Below are positions 10,453 to 20,600 of a stretch of DNA of 64,000 bases, one piece after another. The translations under genes were made by a program, and so were the position numbers. The notes below the pieces were generated by a model. It was not told the DNA's origin, made no database searches, and saw only the letters and a program-made list of their open reading frames with translations. The stretch comes from Haematobia irritans (taxonomy: Eukaryota > Arthropoda > Insecta > Diptera > Muscidae). The stretch covers positions 268,764,070 through 268,828,069 of the forward strand of contig NC_134397.1 in the NCBI RefSeq assembly GCF_050003625.1, read 5' to 3'. How positions within the stretch are numbered: position 1 is the stretch's first letter; each line of letters opens with the position of its first letter.

Positions 10453-10619
10453 CATGTCGTGCAAGTCTACCTCTTGCATTTTGGGCAAAAAAGTTTGATT
10501 TCATCTCACGATACCGCTGAACATTAACAGTTATGTTACGATTCGCATCGTCTTTGAAGATATACATTCCAATGATGTCACCAGCCTACAAAACGGACCA
10601 AACTGTGCATTAGAAGTTT

Positions 10620-11243
10620 ATGCAATGCTTCTGGCTGATCCAAAATCTCCAAATTCGTCCAAAAACAGCAACAACAACAGAAATTGTAGCCAAAGTGCAT
10701 GATATGGTATTAAATGATCGACGAATAAAAGTGCATGAAATTGCTAATAGCATGGGCATCTCAAATGATCGAGTCCATTTAATTTTGCATGAAGAACTAC
10801 AGATTAAAAAGCTTTTTGCAAGATGGGTGCCGCATTTGTTAACAGTCGATCAAAAACGCATAAGAATTAACATTTCTCAAGCTTGTTTGGATCGTTTTAG
10901 GCGAAATAAAATGGATTTTAAGCGTCGTTTCATAACTGTTGATGAGACATGGATCCACCACTATACTCCAGACTGAAGCTGTTTTTGCCCAAAGAAGGCA
11001 AAAACAATTCATTCGGTTGGTAAGGTTATGGCAACGGTTTGTTGGGACTTCAAAGGTATTTTATTGATTGCATTGAAAAATTCTTAGCTGGCAAGCGTTT
11101 TACCGCAAATGAAGATGCAATTACAATTGTAAACCACTATTTTGAAGACCTTGAGGAAAAACTTTTTTAATCAAGGGGTAGAATTGCTAGAAAAGCGTTG
11201 GACTAAGTGTATTGAAGTTTCAGGAGATTATATTGAAAAATAA
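10620..11243 (+). pseudogene. Mariner transposase relic (not Himar1 lineage), internally deleted
   Basis: Residues KTATTTEIVAKVHDMVLND through KMDFKRRFITVDETWIHHYTPD read as the second helix-turn-helix module and first catalytic Asp of a mariner transposase. A stop codon follows at 10974. A short piece downstream reads KKAKTIHSVGKVMATVCWDFKGI, and then a deletion removes the second and third catalytic motifs; the extreme C-terminus (EKRWTKCIEVSGDYIEK) is readable up to 11243. It differs in sequence from the four Himar1-type copies, so it is a separate, older invasion. Clear terminal repeats are not recognised, though 'ggctaagaaatttccgaacc' at about 11281 may be the 3' terminal repeat. Confidence 0.85.
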
Positions 11244-11299
11244 AAATATTTTTGAAAAACTAACTATTCTCTTTCATTGATAGGCTAAGAAATTTCCGA

Positions 11300-12448
11300 A
11301 CCGCCCTCGTAGATTAGTTAAATAAAATTTCATTTTAATTAGTTCGTACCATACTAAATTTGTTTTTTCAAAAGCAACCTATTTTTCACCCATTGGTTTA
11401 CTGGGATTTTCTTGTGGGTGCACTTGTGGAACCCATCCATTCAACTACCAGCATTAAGTAATGACATTAATTTACCATACTGTGCACAAAATTGGGGGAG
11501 CATAGAATGATGATTGTCTAAAATTACGATGCTGTGTAACAGAACACAATCGCGTTAGATGTAGTCGAGTAACAAAGGTCGCACAGATCACGTCGGAGAC
11601 GCGGTTTGCCGCTGTCAAACGCGTTAGTGCCCCATTAAGGCACAATAGAACAAAATCTATAAAAAGAATAAAACATATTCGTGTATGTAAAATAGATATC
11701 GATTTCAAATCATTGTGAATTTTGGCCTTCGTAGAAAGTTCAGATAAACCAATATTCCAAAGTGAAGAAAATATAAAATTTAGGTTTATAAAAACCAAAA
11801 ATAATAAAATCTCAATTGTAGTAGTCTAAGTAATTGTCTATTGGAAGTCCAGATATAGTATGTGTCTGTACATTTGATAAAAATTGTAATTCATTGTAAA
11901 CGGAACTATGGATTCAAACATTATAAAATTCTTAAATTACAAAAGAGTAAAGAAGAAACGGATATTCACCACATAAAACATTGGACATCATGTAAGTGTG
12001 GGAATAAAACTACTAAAAAAATTTAACTCAATGCCTTATTAAACCTAAAATGAATGAAGTGTTCGTATAAGTTGCTTACTTCCAAAGCCAAGATGTTCGT
12101 ATTGACCATATAAGAATCTGAACCGCGCAATAGATAAGAGTAAGGATAATATGTGAAAATCGGATAATAAAGGACACTAACATTAACTAAAAGAAAAAAG
12201 GAGAAAAATTCTACAAAAATGAAGTCCTTATGTTTAATAAATTCGTATTTCCTTTAAAATAGTTCGGAATTTCTTGTACTGCAAGTGCTCTCATCTTGAA
12301 CTTCGTATAACGGTAATAACGGTCTCATTTCGTTTTCTCGTACATACTGAGAAAAATATTAACTTACTGAGAAATATTACGTGAATAAAGTTTTTTAATC
12401 TTTGCTTTACAAATTATTTCCTTAAATTTAGGATATTTGAAATATGCA
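11300..12448. other. Stretch without a supported gene
   Basis: AT-rich. The part from about 12200 to 12420 has decayed resemblance to the CACTC MITE family (M3; 44958, 52119). A phrase at 12312-12351 (GGTCTCATTTCGTTTTCT core) recurs at 15022-15061. The minus-strand frame at 11472-11798 shows no domain. Confidence 0.4.
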
Positions 12449-13105
12449 CACTGAAAAAAAAGCATGCCCGGTTCCAAAGATTTTGTCTTTACTCTAAAAA
12501 TTTTGGTATTGATTCCTAGCCAAAGAAGCGGAGAATACAAGTAAGGACACTTTTAAGACACAATTCTCTTTTAAATTTGGGTTTTGTGTACTTGCTTTTA
12601 GGAAACAAATTTTAAGTTTTTGTTTTTCCAGCTTTTTTTCTTCATATGCTATCAAAGGCCTTTAAAAACGAGTTAACGACAACTTTATTTTCCAAATTCA
12701 GACTCGACTTCCAGTAGAAATTATTCTACGTTTCAAGTAAAAAACTTCTTTAAAATAAAGTTTTGAAAAACATGTCCTATATTTGAACGATTTTTTGCTT
12801 TGTAGTCAAGATGCAAAAAGACAACAAATTTAAAGACATTTTCATTAAATTTAAAGAATTTTTCTGAATTATTAAAGTCAAGTTGACCTTAGCCCAAACA
12901 TTTTTTCTTTCATGTTATGATACCCACTTTTAAGTGAAATCACTTAATAATAAGGACAATACGACTTCATTGAAAAGTTTATAGACTTTTGGACAATGAA
13001 AAAAAACTTTATATTAGAGAAATGTGTCTTCTATGCTAAGCAAAATTTTCATTCGTATTTTAAAGACATGAAATCTTTGACCTCACGACAATATTTTTTT
13101 CAGTG
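12449..13105. mobile_element. MITE with CACTGAAAAAAA ends
   Basis: About 660 bp beginning CACTGAAAAAAAA and ending TTTTTTTCAGTG. The interior is rich in TTTAAAGAC/GTCTTTAAA-like words and has no coding capacity. A decayed relative appears at about 37960-38150. Flanking target duplication is not evident. Confidence 0.55.
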
Positions 13106-13327
13106 CATGCCGCCGGTCTTTGGATGAAAATTTTCCTTAAAGTACAGTAAATCATTTTTGATTCAAACAAATAATCTTGAAAATAACTGAAGCATTGAAA
13201 TTTTCGAATTGAATGTAAAAAATACTTATTTTTATTATTTTGCATCTACGGTTTAAATATTTTTGAAACTAATAAAAATGTTTTTACTTTAAAGAAACCG
13301 AAATTTTTGCTGTCATCTTCAACTTCC

Positions 13328-13898
13328 CAGCAAAAAATGCGTCGCCGAAAAAGTAATGAAAATGTTCGTTGTGGATCCGGAAGTGGTGCAAAATTGACGC
13401 AGAAGCGATGAATTTAACATGGGCTTGTCATAGGACGAAAGTCCTCCATTTCAACAGTCGTTGCACTGAATTTGCATCACTTTTTTAGGTGTGATCCGAA
13501 TTCAATGTTGTGAATGTAAATTAAAAAATTCTGCGATATTTTGTAAAAAAATAATTTTTATAATTTTCTATAACTTTTTAATGGATTCTAACGGTAGTTG
13601 GAAACGCTTGACTTCAAATATTTTTAAAAATTCACAATTTTTTCAGATTGGATTTAGCAGTTTTTTCGACAAAATTTTAATGACTTGTACCATTTTATGA
13701 ATTCTTACTTTGTTTTTAACCTATTTGAAACAAAAAAAGTTAAAATTACCCATTAAAAATATGAAAAAACCAAGTTATAAAAAATTGAATTAAAAGATCT
13801 TCCTGGGTAGTTAAAATAAAGAACATCATTGGGAGTGCATCTTCTGGAAGTGCTTTTAAAGTTGTGCCTTTGGAAGAACTTCCAATTTTTTTTTGCTG
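13328..13898 (-). mobile_element. CAGCAAAA element (family P), short form, copy P1
   Basis: Bounded by CAGCAAAAAATGCG on the left and TTTTTTTTTGCTG on the right. The same 550-bp sequence is found reversed at 17889-18436 and 40770-41305 and in the same orientation at 39636-40189. The ends are inverted repeats of about 10 bp. The interior contains several GGAAGT/ACTTCC words near both ends. No open frame with a domain. Confidence 0.75.
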
Positions 13899-14290
13899 GG
13901 TTCGTATAGTGTTACCCAGCAAAAAAAAATTGGAAGTTGTTCCACAAACATTTCTTTTAAAGCCCATCCCAGAATCCCTCATCGAGTTTTTTCAACTTCC
14001 GATGCAGTCCTTTTGGACAAGTGCACAAACATTTCTTCTAATGCACATCTTGGGATCCCCAATGATTTTTTTTCTACTTCCGATGCAATCCTTGTGAACA
14101 AGTATTAGAAAAAACGCAATGAGGCTTTTTTAAGTGCAAATTTTGGACAATTAAAGTTTACAAAAAAATAGAAAACTAATGAAAAAAATAAAAAATAGAA
14201 AATTAATAAAAAAGTAAAAAAAAATTCCCCGCTGGGATTTGAACTAATAAAAAAGTAAAAAAATAATAATAAACAAAAAATAAATTTCAT

Positions 14291-14321
14291 CCCCGCTGGG
14301 ATTTGAACCTATGCCGTTTGA
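14291..14321 (-). other. tRNA-like B-box module, minus strand
   Basis: The minus strand reads GGTTCAAATCCC followed by AGCGGGG, a B-box/T-arm-like piece. A shorter duplicate lies at 14227-14244. No complete cloverleaf. Confidence 0.5.
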
Positions 14322-14510
14322 CTTTTTTGCTTCCATGGAAGTTCTTTTGAAAAGGTTTTCCAAATTACGAGAATTTTTAATTTTTTTGTTGATTTTTATT
14401 GAAAAAAAAAAATATATTTATACGAAAATATATGCTGAATATAAAAAATAAAAAACGATGCATTACATAGGAAAATAATTTTTTAGAAAAATATTTGATA
14501 AAAAATTGCC

Positions 14511-14545
14511 GCTGGTGAGATTTGAACCTGCGTTTCTTATTTTTT
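14511..14545 (-). other. tRNA-like B-box module, minus strand
   Basis: The minus strand reads AGGTTCAAATCTC followed by ACCAGCGGC. The same module is present at 51521-51545 and 30900-30925, so it is a constant part of the long P element. Confidence 0.5.
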
Positions 14546-14658
14546 CGTTCATACTTATAAAGAACATCTCGAGAAGCAATTAGAATGTTATTCCTTGGTG
14601 TCGTATTACCATCATATCACAAACATTTGAATTGACCTTTCGACGCTTTATGTTCAAT

Positions 14659-14733
14659 GGCGTTTGTGGCTGAGTGTGCTAAGGCGTTCTGTTATGGTGC
14701 CAGCAAACCCAGGTTCAACCCCTGGTCGGAGCG
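14659..14733 (+). other. tRNA(Leu/Ser)-like module inside element P2
   Basis: The A-box-like TGGCTGAGTGTG at 14667-14678 followed by CTAAGGCG matches the D-arm consensus of class II (Leu/Ser) tRNAs. At 14711 a perfect T arm can form: stem CCAGG/CCTGG around the loop TTCAACC. The acceptor stem does not pair, so it is probably a tRNA-derived polymerase III module rather than a functional tRNA. The same module is at 51669-51743 with one T-stem mismatch. Confidence 0.6.
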
Positions 14734-15160
14734 AAAAAGTTTTACAAATGGTAAAAATTAGATAATAAGAAAATAATAGTGTTAATAAAACATATGGATG
14801 GAAAAAAAGTGAAATTTATTTTACAAAAAAACGCTTTTAAATTTCTTCATTCAAATTAACTTCCAGGGCACAACTTCTAAAGCAATGCAAAGGATCGAAA
14901 AAGGGAGTACTTCCGTCCTATGACAAGCCATGTAAAATTCATTGGAGATGATCCAAGTTTGCACTACTTCCGGATCACAGATTGGGGATCCAAGCTACTT
15001 TTTTGAAAGCTCTTTTTTCTTGGTAGTAACGGTCTCATTTCGTTTTCTTGTAAATACTGAGCTCTCCACCATTAGATATTTCATTTTTTCAAAAATCTGG
15101 CAACTCTTTCCCACCCCAATTTCACAATGAATGTATCACAATTGACGATGCAACAGTGAC

Positions 15161-16006
15161 ACAGGAGCCACCGTGGTGCAATGGTTAGCATGTCCGCCTT
15201 GCATACACAGGGTCGAACTAGAGGTGTGCACGTGACACGAAAATTTTCGTGATTCGTGCGTGAGTCGTGAGTCACGCTCATGACAACAGCGTGACTGTGC
15301 GTGAGCGTGAATAACAAACCAAAATGTCGTGCGTGAGTCACGAAAATAATATTTTCGTGAGTGTGCGTGAGTAACGAATTACACTCACGAAAATATTCCT
15401 GCTCACCAACATAAAACGCTTAAGAGTTAAATCCAATTACAATTTTAGTGACAACTGGGATGTTAAGAGTTTAATAACACTCTCGATTTTAAGCATGCTC
15501 ATGTTTTCAGACACTTCGGTAAAGTAAATTAATCATAAAATTACTCGTGAGTCACGATATTTTTCAAGAATCACGGTATTTTTCGTGAGTCACGACTTTT
15601 TCGTACGTGAGTGTGTGTGAGTTCAAATTTTCTTTTCGTGAGTGTGCGTGAGCGTGAGTCCTACTGTGTGCGTGAGCGTGAGTAAACTATTACTCACATG
15701 CACACCTCTAGTTCGAACCCAGTATCGACCAAACACCAAAAAGTTTTTCAGCGGTGGATTATCCCACCTCAGTAATGCTGGTGACATTTCGAAGGGTTTC
15801 CATCCTTCTCTAAATGGTTTCACTGCAATGTGGAACGCTGTTCGGACCGGCTATCAAAAGGAGGTCCCTTGTCATTGAGCTTAACGTAGAATCGGGCAGC
15901 GTTCAGTGATAAGAGAGAAGTTCACCACTGTGGTATCACAATGGACTGAATAGTCTAAGTGAGCCTGAAATATTAGGCTGCCACTATACCTAACCTAAAC
16001 TATCCT
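15161..16006 (+). mobile_element. tRNA-derived SINE (family S1), interrupted
   Basis: The head starts ACAGGAGCCACCGTGGTGCA, with A box (TGGTGCAATGG) and the beginning of the anticodon-arm region up to about 15213. The rest resumes at about 15712 with TTCGAACCC and runs through the body to 'tacctaacctaaactatcct'. A 9-bp target duplication AACAGTGAC flanks it (15152-15160 and 16007-16015). A foldback of about 495 bp splits it just before the B box, so the SINE is older than the foldback. Confidence 0.85.
15214..15714. mobile_element. Foldback element with TGAGTCA palindromes, inserted in the SINE
   Basis: Inverted ends CTAGAGGTGTGCA ... TGCACACCTCTAG face each other across about 495 bp. The interior repeats CGTGAGTCACG, CGTGAGTG and related words in both orientations; exact TGAGTCA (the AP-1 consensus core) occurs at 15268, 15334, 15548 and 15586. 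No coding capacity. Whether these sites bind a factor is unknown. Confidence 0.75.
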
Positions 16007-16113
16007 AACAGTGACCGATAAGTACTCACTACGTGATATAAGAAAACAGCAATATCAACCCTACGGTAAATCAACCCCAAAACAGGTAGGAGCCACCTGG
16101 ATGCAACCGTTTG

Positions 16114-17329
16114 CAGGTTGGCTGATAAGTCCCCGGTCTGACACATAGATGGCGTCGCTAGTAATAAATGCATATTATTTTTATATAGTACGTCTGTTTG
16201 CGAGATAGAGCGTCTTTTGTGAAGCAACTTTTGTTATTGTGAAAAAAATGGAAAAAAGGAATTTCGTGTTTTGATAAAATACTGTTTTCTGAAGGTAAAA
16301 AATACGGTGGAAGCAAAAACTTGGCTTGAGTTTCCGGACTCTGCCCCAGGGAAATCAACAATAATTGATTGGTATGCAAAATTGAAGCGTGGTGAAATGA
16401 GCACGGAGGACGGTGAACGCAGTGGACGCCCGAAAGAGGTGGTTACCGACGAAAACATCAAACAAATCCACAAAATGATTTTGAATGACCGTAAAATGAA
16501 GTTGATCGAGATAGCAGAGGCCTTAAAGATATCAAAGGAACGTGTTGGTCATATCATTCATCAATATTTGGATATGCGGAAGCTCTGTGCAAAATGGGTG
16601 CCGCGCGAGCTAACATTTGACCAAAAACAACAACGGGTTGATGATTCTGAGCGGTGTTTGCAGCTGTTAACTCGTAATACACCCGAGTTTTTCCGTCGAT
16701 ATGTGACAATGGATGAAACATGGCTCCATCACTACTGAGTCCAATCGACAGTCGCCTGAGTGGACAGCGACCGGTGAACCGTCTCCGAAGCGAGGAAAGA
16801 CTCAAAAGTCCGCTGGCAAAGTAATGGCCTCTGTTTTTTTTGGGATGCGCATGGAATAATTTTTATCGATTAGCTTGAGAAGGGAAAAACCATCAACAGT
16901 GACTATTATATGGCGTTATTGGAGCGTTTGAAGGTCGAAATCGCGGTAAAACGGTCCCATATGAAGAAGAAAAAAAGTGTTGTTCCACCAAGACAACGCA
17001 CCGTGCCACAAGTCATTGAGAACGATGGCACAAATTCATGAATTGGGTTTCGAATTGCTTCCCCACCCACCGTATTCTCCAGATCTGGCCCCCAGCGGCT
17101 TTTTCTTGTTCTCAGACCTCAAAAAGATACTCGCAGGGAAAAAATTTGGCTGCAATGAAGAGGTGATCGCCGAAACTGAGGCTTATTTTGAGGTAAAACC
17201 GAAGGAGTACTACCAAAATTGTATCAAAAAATTGGAAGGTCGTTATAATCGTTGTATCGCTTTATGTTGAATAATAAAAACGAATTTTGACAAAAAAATG
17301 TGTTTTTCTTTGGGACTTATCAGCCAACT
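16114..17329 (+). mobile_element. Himar1-like mariner, copy 2
   Basis: The 5' terminal repeat CAGGTTGGCTGATAAGTCC at 16114 is intact apart from its first base. The 3' terminal repeat has lost its inner part (GTTAGACCGG) and ends GGGACTTATCAGCCAACTT. The 5' UTR has lost the segment that in copy 4 holds the 'cccaccttcaaatgattcgtg' text. Confidence 0.92.
16248..17273 (+). pseudogene. Himar1-type mariner transposase, copy 2, broken
   Basis: The ATG is at 16248, but one A is missing in the run right after it, so the frame is lost; from 16271 it reads on to VTMDETWLHHY, where a 5-bp loss ends the frame at 16736. The second motif HQDNAPCHK is intact (16985). The third reads YSPDLAPSGFFLF: the third catalytic Asp is Gly. 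The two residues Asp-Asn before EFPDSA are missing, as in copy 4. Extra T and A in homopolymers near 16840 and 16975 add frameshifts. The C-terminus is readable from 16977 to 17270. Confidence 0.92.
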
Positions 17330-17888
17330 TATTCATTTGGACTCATCCCAAAATACAAGTCCAGGAAGAGTGTACTAGGACTAGCCCTTAGTCAGATCGC
17401 CACAAACTAGTCTGGGACAGTCTCTTTTCTCGTTTATTTCGTCTACCGAGTATAAATCTCACTCTAATCCCAACCGTTCCCTCCTGCCTGTTTTGCAGCA
17501 TATGATCACTGCGTACGCACAAAATTTGATTTTTTTCTGATTCAATCACGAAATTTATTGGTCCAAATAATTTTTTAATTGAAATGTATTCAATCATAAA
17601 AATGTATTCAATGTATTCAAGCATAAGAAAATACTTGATTAAAAAATTATTCATGAGGAAATTTCAATTAATTTTTTTATTGATTCAATTAAAAATTTAA
17701 TTCATATTGATTGCAAAATTCTCTAAATTTTTTTAACTAAAAACGTAACAATTTTCAATTTATTTCTTAACTGTTTTTAGTTTGATTAAAAGATTGATTG
17801 TTTGAAATAAATTTTTATTTAAAAATAAAAAAAATCCATCATGTTTTCTAACTGACATAGTTAATTCATTTATTAGTTATAAAGTTTC

Positions 17889-18436
17889 CAGCAAAAAAAT
17901 TTGGAAGTTCTTCCAAAGGTACAACTTTAAAAGCACTTCCTAAAATGTCCTCTCAAAGATGTTCTCTATTTTAACTACACAGGTAGTTATTTTAATTAAA
18001 TTTTTTTGGTTGGATAATTTTCGCTTTTTTTGGTTTCAAATGGGTAAAAACAAAGTAAGAATTAATAAAATGGTACAAATCATTAAAATTTCGTCGAAAA
18101 ACATGCTAAATCCAATCTGAAAAAAATTTTGAATTTTTGAAAATATTTGAGGTCAAACATTTGCGACAAGCGTTAGAATCCATTAAAAAGAATAAAAAAC
18201 TATAAAAATTATTTATTTGACAAAATATCACAGAATTTTTTAATTTACATCAAAAACATTGAATTCGGATCACACCTAAAGAAGTGATGCAAATTCAGTG
18301 CAACGGCTGTTGAAATGGAGGACTTCCGTCCTATGACAAGCCCATGTTAAATTCATCGCTTCTACGCCAATTTTGCACCATTTCCGGATCCAAAAAGAAC
18401 ATTTTTATTACTTTTTTGGCGACACTTTTTTTGCTG
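17889..18436 (+). mobile_element. CAGCAAAA element (family P), short form, copy P3
   Basis: CAGCAAAAAAATTTGGAAG at the left, TTTTTTTGCTG at the right, about 548 bp, same content as P5 (40770-41305). No coding potential. Inserted in an M1 MITE. Confidence 0.8.
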
Positions 18437-18533
18437 GGTTGTTAAATTCATCGCTTCTGCACCAATTTTGCACCACTTCCGGATCCAAAAAGAACATTTC
18501 ACTGCTTTTTTCGCGACGCTTTTTTGCTGGGGT
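18437..18533 (+). repeat. Duplicated right end of P3
   Basis: About 90 bp repeating the last part of P3 (CATCGCTTCTGCACCAATTT ... TTTTTTGCTG). It may be a partial second copy, or the product of unequal exchange between ends. Confidence 0.7.
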
Positions 18534-18672
18534 TTTTTTCAACTGCAATCAACTTATTAATTGGAAATCTGTTGGTGATATTTTTTTCGAAAATATCTAT
18601 CGTATGGTTTTCGAATATTTCAACACATACTATTCTTCAAAAAATTTAAGATCAAATAATATCCTGTCTACA

Positions 18673-18691
18673 GTTTTATTCTACTTTCAGG
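18673..18691 (+). promoter_or_regulatory. Likely 3' splice site in the 5' UTR of the LRR gene
   Basis: A pyrimidine-rich run TTTTATTCTACTTTCAG ends in AG at 18690, 55 bp before the start codon. The exon would begin at 18691. The upstream exon and promoter cannot be placed. Confidence 0.55.
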
Positions 18692-18745
18692 TTTCACATA
18701 TCAAAATACTGAGAACATTAAGAAGAGAACGCTACATAGATCACC

Positions 18746-20143
18746 ATGACTACGACTTGGAATATATGGATTGGATTTGTGATTGTAGCAGGGCTACGAA
18801 TCGAAAGCATTCAAAGTGGACAATTACGTCGAGTATGGATGCAAGACCATTGCCAGCATGGAATATGTGCGGACATTATGATAGATCGCAGTGATTATGT
18901 GATCATGTCTCAGAGTGCTGTGGAAAAGCAAATAGCTTTGACATTTATAAATTCCAGCATAGCCAAGATTCCACATCTAATGTTTGACACCTATCCCAAT
19001 TTACAAACTCTCCACATGGACAACTGCTCAGTGGAGACTTTTGAGAAGCCACAATTCGAAGGAGCCAACAATTTGATAACACTATCGTTGGGTCACAATC
19101 TACTGAAGGATATACCAAAGAATATCTTTTTGGGTGCTGATAATCTGAGTGTATTGAAATTGCATTACAATCAATTGGAGACTTTGCACAACAATAGTTT
19201 CCAGGCTTTGAAAGAGCTGAAGGAATTGTCTTTGGAGGGCAATAGATTGGAGAATTTACCGTTGGGGGTTTTTACGCCCTTGCGCAAGATAATCGATATC
19301 AATTTGGCCCGTAATCGTTTGAGTGTCCTGCATCGCAATATTTTCGATATGAATCAGAATCTAACAAGGATATCGTTGGCTGGAAATCTCTTCAAGTTAT
19401 TCAAATCGGAACTGTTTAAATTTCAAGAACGTTTGGACTTTTTAGATCTTTCCGATAATCTATTGCAAGATTTGACGGTGAATATTCCCTATTTGGATAC
19501 TTTCGTGGCCAATAATTGTGATATGCGTAAACTTACCGTCGATGGCCTTGTCAAAGAGCTGGAATTGCGTAATAATTCTCTAAGGGATATGCCTCACATC
19601 ACCTATGCCTCGAATGTAACATCTCTGGATTTATCACTGAATCCCTTGGGTAAACTGCAGGGAAATCCCTTTCGCCGTTACACAGACTTGGTTCGTTTAA
19701 ATCTCAGTTCCACTGGTATCCACGATCTCGATGAGGGAATATTTAAGAAACAACTGCAACTGGAATCCCTGGACATTTCCTCCAATTCCCTATTCACTTT
19801 GAAATTTACTTTATTTGATAATTTGAAAAAATTACAGTATTTCTATTTCCAACAAAATAATTGGAATTGTGATTTTCTACAACTGCTAATGACGTCATTG
19901 GTTAAACGTCGAGATATATCCTTTATGGAGGATTCAGTCGCACCAGAATTGGTTGATGATTATATTGATGGCATGGCTTGTTGGTATGAAAATAATCCGC
20001 AAACAAATCAGTGTGGTTCAGGAAATAATGCAGCCATGGAAGTGGCAATTGTTCGCAATGACATTGAGCAAATGATGCAGGCAATCGATAAGAAATTTGT
20101 TAAACTATTTCGTTTGCTCGAAGATATAAAACTACGATTATGA
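18746..20143 (+). CDS. Secreted leucine-rich-repeat protein (LRIM-like layout)
   Basis: An intact frame of 465 residues with good start context (ATCACCATGA). Residues 1-25 form a likely signal peptide (hydrophobic WNIWIGFVIVAGL). An N-terminal cysteine pair (HCQHGIC) precedes about 13 LRRs of 24 residues (roughly 60-375) with the LxxLxLxxNxL pattern. A WNCDFLQLL cap follows, then two cysteines (ACWYENNPQTNQC) and a C-terminal amphipathic helix of about 40 residues. Several N-glycosylation sequons (NSS, NCS, NLT, NVT, NLS) fit secretion, and no membrane anchor is seen. The order of parts recalls insect LRIM/APL1-type immunity proteins, but many fly extracellular LRR proteins share LRRs with a cysteine cap, so function is inferred only weakly. 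It is the only intact host-like gene here. The coding part is a single exon as seen. The overlapping frame from 18373 is a shadow. Confidence 0.93.
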   Translation: MTTTWNIWIGFVIVAGLRIESIQSGQLRRVWMQDHCQHGICADIMIDRSDYVIMSQSAVEKQIALTFINSSIAKIPHLMFDTYPNLQTLHMDNCSVETFEKPQFEGANNLITLSLGHNLLKDIPKNIFLGADNLSVLKLHYNQLETLHNNSFQALKELKELSLEGNRLENLPLGVFTPLRKIIDINLARNRLSVLHRNIFDMNQNLTRISLAGNLFKLFKSELFKFQERLDFLDLSDNLLQDLTVNIPYLDTFVANNCDMRKLTVDGLVKELELRNNSLRDMPHITYASNVTSLDLSLNPLGKLQGNPFRRYTDLVRLNLSSTGIHDLDEGIFKKQLQLESLDISSNSLFTLKFTLFDNLKKLQYFYFQQNNWNCDFLQLLMTSLVKRRDISFMEDSVAPELVDDYIDGMACWYENNPQTNQCGSGNNAAMEVAIVRNDIEQMMQAIDKKFVKLFRLLEDIKLRL

Positions 20144-20600
20144 AGGAATACGATCAAGACGATAATGGAAAAATAAAACTAAGAAAAATCCGAAAAAAAA
20201 AATTTAATGACGATTAAATATCACGTTTAGATTAAGTTGTATATGCAAAAAATGCACAAAAACGAACAAAAAAAAAAGAATGAATAAAAAATATTTTTTT
20301 GGTTTTTATTCACCAATATTTATAGACGCATATATAGAACTAGGAAAAATCTTAATTTAGTATTCTAATTGTATTACTAATCGAATCGACTTACTTATCT
20401 TTTTGTAGAGCTATACGTACACCAGAGTATGTATATTATTTTCCCATAGATGTCTATACAGAAGTGCATTCGTATGGTTCGAATAAAGATATATATCTAT
20501 AAGTAACATATTTGTAAAAGCAACGCCAGTTCCCAAAACCAAAGCAATAAATAAAGATTGAAATACATGTACTGATACTAAATCCAAGTGTTGTTTTAAA
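20144..20600 (+). terminator. 3' UTR and poly(A) signals of the LRR gene
   Basis: Canonical AATAAA hexamers at 20172, 20283, 20482, 20546 and 20550 follow the stop codon. The last pair is followed within about 30 bp by TG-rich sequence (TACATGTACTGATAC ... GTGTTGTTTT), the usual downstream element, so the distal site near 20575 is a good candidate for the main end. Confidence 0.6.

Larger units (their letters stand above)
13917..15021 (+). mobile_element. CAGCAAAA element (family P), long form, copy P2
   Basis: Begins CAGCAAAAAAAAATTGGAAG and matches the 1.07-kb copy at 50958-52031 through the 'gatccaagctacttttttga' segment. The final TTTTTTGCTG has decayed to TTTTTTCTTG. Inside are three tRNA-like modules: minus strand near 14291-14321, minus strand near 14511-14545 and plus strand 14659-14733. 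Only about 18 bp separate it from P1, so two forms of the family lie head to tail. Confidence 0.75.
17515..18590. mobile_element. AATT-rich MITE (family M1), interrupted by P3
   Basis: Starts ACAAAATTTGATTTTTTTCT and resumes after the P element with 'caactgcaatcaacttatta' to 'ggtgatatttttttcg', which matches the right end of the copy at 312-889. P3 and its duplicated end (17889-18533) sit inside it. It lies less than 200 bp upstream of the LRR gene's 3' splice site. Confidence 0.7.

Noticed and set aside
14659..14733. Functional tRNA-Leu or tRNA-Ser gene
   Set aside because: The T arm pairs but no acceptor stem or clean anticodon arm forms, and the same module recurs at the same place in another P element.
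18373..18894. 173-residue frame overlapping the start of the LRR gene
   Set aside because: It runs through P-element and MITE sequence and then reads the LRR gene's 5' part in another frame; no domain.
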